Assembly (NCBI GenBank): GCA_012026855.1
Contig: VEOV01000118.1
Coordinates: forward strand, 1-8,303
Length of the DNA stretch: 8,303 nt
Origin: Geobacter sp.
Lineage (GTDB): Bacteria; Desulfobacterota; Desulfuromonadia; Geobacterales; DSM-12255
Direction: 5' to 3'
Below are positions 5,632 through 8,303 of the stretch, piece by piece. Numbering within the stretch: the stretch's first letter is position 1; every line of letters begins with the position of its first letter. The notes beneath the pieces are model-generated. The model did not search any database, had not been told where the DNA came from, and worked only from the letters and a program-made list of their open reading frames with translations. Made by a program: the position numbers and the translations under genes.

Positions 5632-5922
5632 ATTCAGCGGAATGATGCCGGCTGTCATCTGCTTTTCAATGATTACCTGCAATGGACACGACATAAATCT
5701 GCACTCGCTTCACTCTGTCATCAGCCCGAGTTTGAGCCCAGATGACTTGTTACGTCATTGACAGCATTTCTTGTTTTAATATCGCTGTTGGTATTTGGTG
5801 GCGATGTGATTTACGATTGCTCATTCGATCTGGTTGCCGGGATCATTATTGCTACCTATTCGTCGATCTTCATTGCCAGTCCCATTGTCCTTGAATTGGA
5901 GGTCCGAAGTGGTAAAGTTTAA
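5632..5922 (+). pseudogene. secF: Decayed C-terminal fragment of SecF (protein-export membrane protein)
   Basis: Codons 5746-5919 read without a stop to TAA 5920-5922. The reading includes VTSLTAFLVLISLLVFGGDV and AGIIIATYSSIFIASPIVLE, which match the last transmembrane region of SecF (typically LFxFGGEVI...YSSIFIASP). Upstream in the same frame, NDA (5641-5649), FNDYLQ and TRHKSALASL correspond to the SecF stretch GYSxNDTVVxFDRIRE. The frame there is broken: a TGA stands at 5743-5745, and the SLSRT-like segment (AGT TTG AGC CCA, 5729-5740) is in another frame, so small indels lie near 5720 and 5740. Nothing of the first two thirds of SecF, nor SecD, is visible. It has no start or ribosome site and is taken as a relic. 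It is the only gene-like content between 5557 and 5989. Confidence 0.75.
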
Positions 5923-5989
5923 TAAACTCGCTGCATTAAAGTCGCACTGCAGGGATGCTGCCCATTAATGGTATGTTAAAGGAGTTGTC

Positions 5990-6475
5990 ATGATGACTTT
6001 ATTCAGGAAACCGCTGGCTCTCGTCCTGCTGCTCGGCATATTCGCTGTCCATACGGCTGAATAATTGGCAGCAACATCTGACGTCAGGTTGTCCAAGGGG
6101 CAGACGGTGTATGTGCCGGCCTATTCAAATGTCTATAGCGGGCCCAAAAAGAACCCCTACCAGCTGGCTACCATGCTGAGTATCAGGAGTGTGGATTTGG
6201 CCGCCAATTTCAAGGTCACGGCGATTGACTATTATGATAACGACGGCCGCCTGATCCGCCGGTATGTTGATTCTCCCATGACAATCGGTCCGCTGGCGAG
6301 CCGTCATATCTATCTGGAGGAGAAGGACAGCCGGGGTGGGTTCGGCGCTAATTTCATAGTTCGCTGGACCGCAGATAAAACCATAAACACGCCGATAATC
6401 GAGTGCGTCATGATCGGGGCAACCGGTGGGCAGGGGATCTCCTTTGTCAGCCCCGGGCAGGAAATCAGGGAGTGA
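5990..6475 (+). pseudogene. DUF3124-like exported protein interrupted by an in-frame TAA after the signal peptide
   Basis: AAAGGAG (5978-5984) precedes ATG 5990. The first 24 codons encode a typical signal peptide (MMTLFRKPLALVLLLGIFAV then HTAE), followed by TAA at 6062-6064. The same frame then continues for 136 codons to TGA 6473-6475 with no further damage. That part starts LAATSDVRLSKGQTVYVPAY and has the DUF3124-like features SIRSVDLAANFKVTAIDYYD, GPLASRHIYLEEKDSRGG, GANFIVRWTA and ECVMIGATGGQGISFVSPG. Role of the family: unknown to me; presumed periplasmic. A one-base change in a sense codon, a sequencing error, or natural read-through would explain the stop. A TTG directly after it (6065) could restart translation but would give a product without a signal peptide. 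It lies 35 bp before the antiporter gene and is probably in the same operon. Confidence 0.8.
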
Positions 6476-6510
6476 CCCGGGACATCATTGACAGAAGGAC
6501 TGGCAACTAA

Positions 6511-8303
6511 ATGGAATACGAAGCCCTTAAAGATATCGAAATCCTGTTTTGTCTCGCCCTGATAACGGTTGTCATGTTCAGGAAACTGATGCTGCCGTCG
6601 ATAATCGGTTTTCTGGCGACAGGAATACTGGCGGGGCCCCATGCCTTAGCCATCATCAGCAATACCCACGAAGTCGAGAAAATGTCCGAAATCGGCGTGG
6701 TGCTGCTGCTCTTCACCATCGGGATTGAGCTGTCACTCAAGGAATTGATGCGGATAAAGCATCTGCTCCTGTGGGGGGGCGGCCTGCAGGTTGGGGTCGC
6801 GATTCTGGCCGTGCTGGCCGCAGGGCCGCTGTTCGGCTACCAGGTCAGGGAAGCGGCTTTTTTCGGTTTCCTGGTGGCTCTCTCCAGCACGGCTATTGTT
6901 ATTAAACTGTTGATTGATTCGGGGCAGGCCGACTCGCCACACGGCAGGATGGCCATGGGGATCCTGATCTTCCAGGACCTCTGTATTGTGCCGATGGTGC
7001 TGTTTACGCCGCTTCTGGCCGGCGGTGGCGGAGGAGTGCAGGGTCTGCTGACCGTGCTTGCCAAGGCGGCCCTGGTGGTATTGACAGCCCACTATGGGGC
7101 GCGCTTCCTGGTTCCCTGGATATTCAGGCAGGTGGTCAAGACGCGCAGCCGGGAACTGTTTATTCTGAGCATCATCGTCATCGGTCTTGGCACCGCCTGG
7201 TTCACCTCCCTGGCCGGACTGTCGCTGGCACTGGGCGCATTCATCGCCGGCCTGGCGATATCGGAGTCGGACTACAGCCATCAGGCCTTGAGTGATATCA
7301 TTCCGTTCCGGGAAGCATTCATGAGCCTGTTTTTCATCTCAGTGGGGATGCTGCTCGATCCAGCCATCCTGCTGAAGTACCCGCTGGAAATCGGCCTGCT
7401 GGTAGCGGCCATCATTATCATAAAAACGCTGATTACCGCCGGTGCAGCCCTTTCCCTGGGGGTGCCGATGCGCATAGCCATCATTACGGCCTTGTGTCTC
7501 GCCCAGATCGGCGAGTTTTCCTTTGTCTTGTCCCAGGTGGGCATCAAGGCCGGGCTGCTTGACCAGGAGCTCTACCAGATATTTCTGGCAGCCACCATTG
7601 CCACCATGGGGCTTACGCCGGCATGCATCAAATTTTCGCCCCCCTTGGCAGACTATATCGTCGGGCTGCTGCCGCACACCTGGACAAGGGGGAAAGGGGC
7701 GCTCGCCCGGCATGAAAAGCCGATCGACCTGATTGATCACATGATCATCGTCGGTTACGGCGTAAACGGCAAGAACCTTGCCAGAGCACTCAAAAAAATG
7801 ACAGTTGCCTATGTCGTGATCGAAACCAATCCGTTTACCGTGAAAAAGGAGCTGAAAAAAGGGCACCAGATTATTTTCGGTGACGCATCCAAGGCGGAAA
7901 TATTGAATCACGCCCTTGTTGCAAAAGCCCGCGGCATGGTCATAGCCATATCGGACGCTGCTGCCAGCAGACGTATTGCGGCGCTGGCCCGGCAACTCAA
8001 TCCGGCAATCCATATCATTGTCAGGACCCGCTATATCCTGGAAGTAGAACCGCTGTACAAGCTGGGAGTCAACGAGGTGGTGCCGGAAGAGTTTGAAACT
8101 TCGGTGGAAATCCTCTCACGGGTATTGCGAAACTATCTGGTGCCCCAAAATGATATTGAGCAGTGCATCACAGAGATCCGCAGTGACGGCTACGAGATGT
8201 TCCGGACCAAGAGCCGGCGCCACAGCCTGTCTCATAAACACATCTCAGAGCAAACAAGACTAAGGCGAATCGGGGAGGGCGACGTGGGGGTGGAAGAGAT
8301 GGG
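6511..8303 (+). CDS. Kef/CPA2-type monovalent cation:proton antiporter with RCK domain (3' end outside window)
   Basis: A membrane transporter of the CPA2 family (KefB/KefC, YbaL-like) exchanging K+ or Na+ for protons. 597 codons are visible and the frame runs off the right edge. Residues 1 to about 395 are a Na_H_exchanger domain with roughly a dozen hydrophobic segments. Conserved pieces include FLATGILAGPHAL, GVVLLLFTIGIELSL, VALSSTAIVIKLL, the ion-path motif IFQDLCIVPM (Q155-D156), LSLALGAFIAGLAISES, FFISVGMLLDP and AQIGEFSFVLSQ. From about residue 409 a TrkA-N/RCK nucleotide-binding domain follows (HMIIVGYGVNGKNLARAL, G415-x-G417-x-x-G420, then IFGDASKAEIL), suggesting gating by NAD(H) or a similar ligand. 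A further cytoplasmic tail begins near 535. AAGGA (6494-6498) lies 12 bp before ATG 6511, rather far. It is 35 bp after the DUF3124-like gene. Confidence 0.95.
   Translation, partial: MEYEALKDIEILFCLALITVVMFRKLMLPSIIGFLATGILAGPHALAIISNTHEVEKMSEIGVVLLLFTIGIELSLKELMRIKHLLLWGGGLQVGVAILAVLAAGPLFGYQVREAAFFGFLVALSSTAIVIKLLIDSGQADSPHGRMAMGILIFQDLCIVPMVLFTPLLAGGGGGVQGLLTVLAKAALVVLTAHYGARFLVPWIFRQVVKTRSRELFILSIIVIGLGTAWFTSLAGLSLALGAFIAGLAISESDYSHQALSDIIPFREAFMSLFFISVGMLLDPAILLKYPLEIGLLVAAIIIIKTLITAGAALSLGVPMRIAIITALCLAQIGEFSFVLSQVGIKAGLLDQELYQIFLAATIATMGLTPACIKFSPPLADYIVGLLPHTWTRGKGALARHEKPIDLIDHMIIVGYGVNGKNLARALKKMTVAYVVIETNPFTVKKELKKGHQIIFGDASKAEILNHALVAKARGMVIAISDAAASRRIAALARQLNPAIHIIVRTRYILEVEPLYKLGVNEVVPEEFETSVEILSRVLRNYLVPQNDIEQCITEIRSDGYEMFRTKSRRHSLSHKHISEQTRLRRIGEGDVGVEEM

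Noticed and set aside
6065..6475. TTG at 6065 as the true start of the DUF3124-like gene
   Set aside because: It has no ribosome site of its own, and an in-frame signal peptide with a good one ends just upstream, so an interrupted gene is the simpler reading.
6733..8013. Minus-strand open frames of 182 and 224 codons opposite the antiporter
   Set aside because: The plus strand has a continuous 597-codon antiporter with transmembrane and RCK motifs; the antisense products are Gln/His-rich artefacts.

Overview
The window reads as bacterial chromosome, moderately GC-rich, with densely packed short operons. An anaerobic or microaerophilic Gram-negative bacterium, perhaps a deltaproteobacterium of the Geobacter/Desulfuromonadales type, fits the gene content: a rubredoxin beside a CoA-disulfide-reductase-like flavoprotein, an FNR-type promoter, and small exported His/Cys-rich proteins. 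This placement is inference; there is no rRNA or other firm marker.

Layout. (1) 1-879, minus strand: the first 293 codons of a group-I cysteine desulfurase with the PLP lysine and cofactor-contacting residues. It most resembles the DndA type used in DNA phosphorothioation. Any partner genes would lie left of the window. (2) 997-1911, plus strand: a divergently transcribed LysR-type regulator; the 117-bp gap holds a TATAC-N9-GTATA dyad overlapping the proposed promoter of the desulfurase. (3) 1931-3080: a probable FNR/CRP-type promoter (TTGAT-N4-GTCAA centred at -41.5 to an extended -10), a small exported His/Cys-rich protein, a DUF6448-like periplasmic protein with a His-rich tail, and a clear intrinsic terminator. 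(4) 3214-5131: a three-gene operon of a DUF488/YeaO protein, a 52-aa rubredoxin and a flavin pyridine-nucleotide disulfide oxidoreductase. The flavoprotein may reduce the rubredoxin in an oxidative-stress electron chain. (5) 5206-5556: an uncharacterised small membrane-anchored or exported protein behind a sigma70-like promoter placed almost on its start codon. (6) 5557-5989: no intact gene, but a decayed fragment of the SecF C-terminus (last 58 codons open, upstream part frameshifted). (7) 5990-6475: a DUF3124-like exported protein interrupted by one in-frame TAA right after its signal peptide. (8) 6511 to the window end: a Kef/CPA2-type cation:proton antiporter with a C-terminal RCK (TrkA-N) domain, running off the right edge.

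The most interesting points are the DndA-like desulfurase and its divergent regulator, the FNR-type promoter with a possible leaderless transcript, a weaker dyad with the same geometry before the rubredoxin operon, the SecF remnant, and the single nonsense codon in the DUF3124 gene. I see no CRISPR array, tRNA, rRNA, insertion sequence or attachment site.
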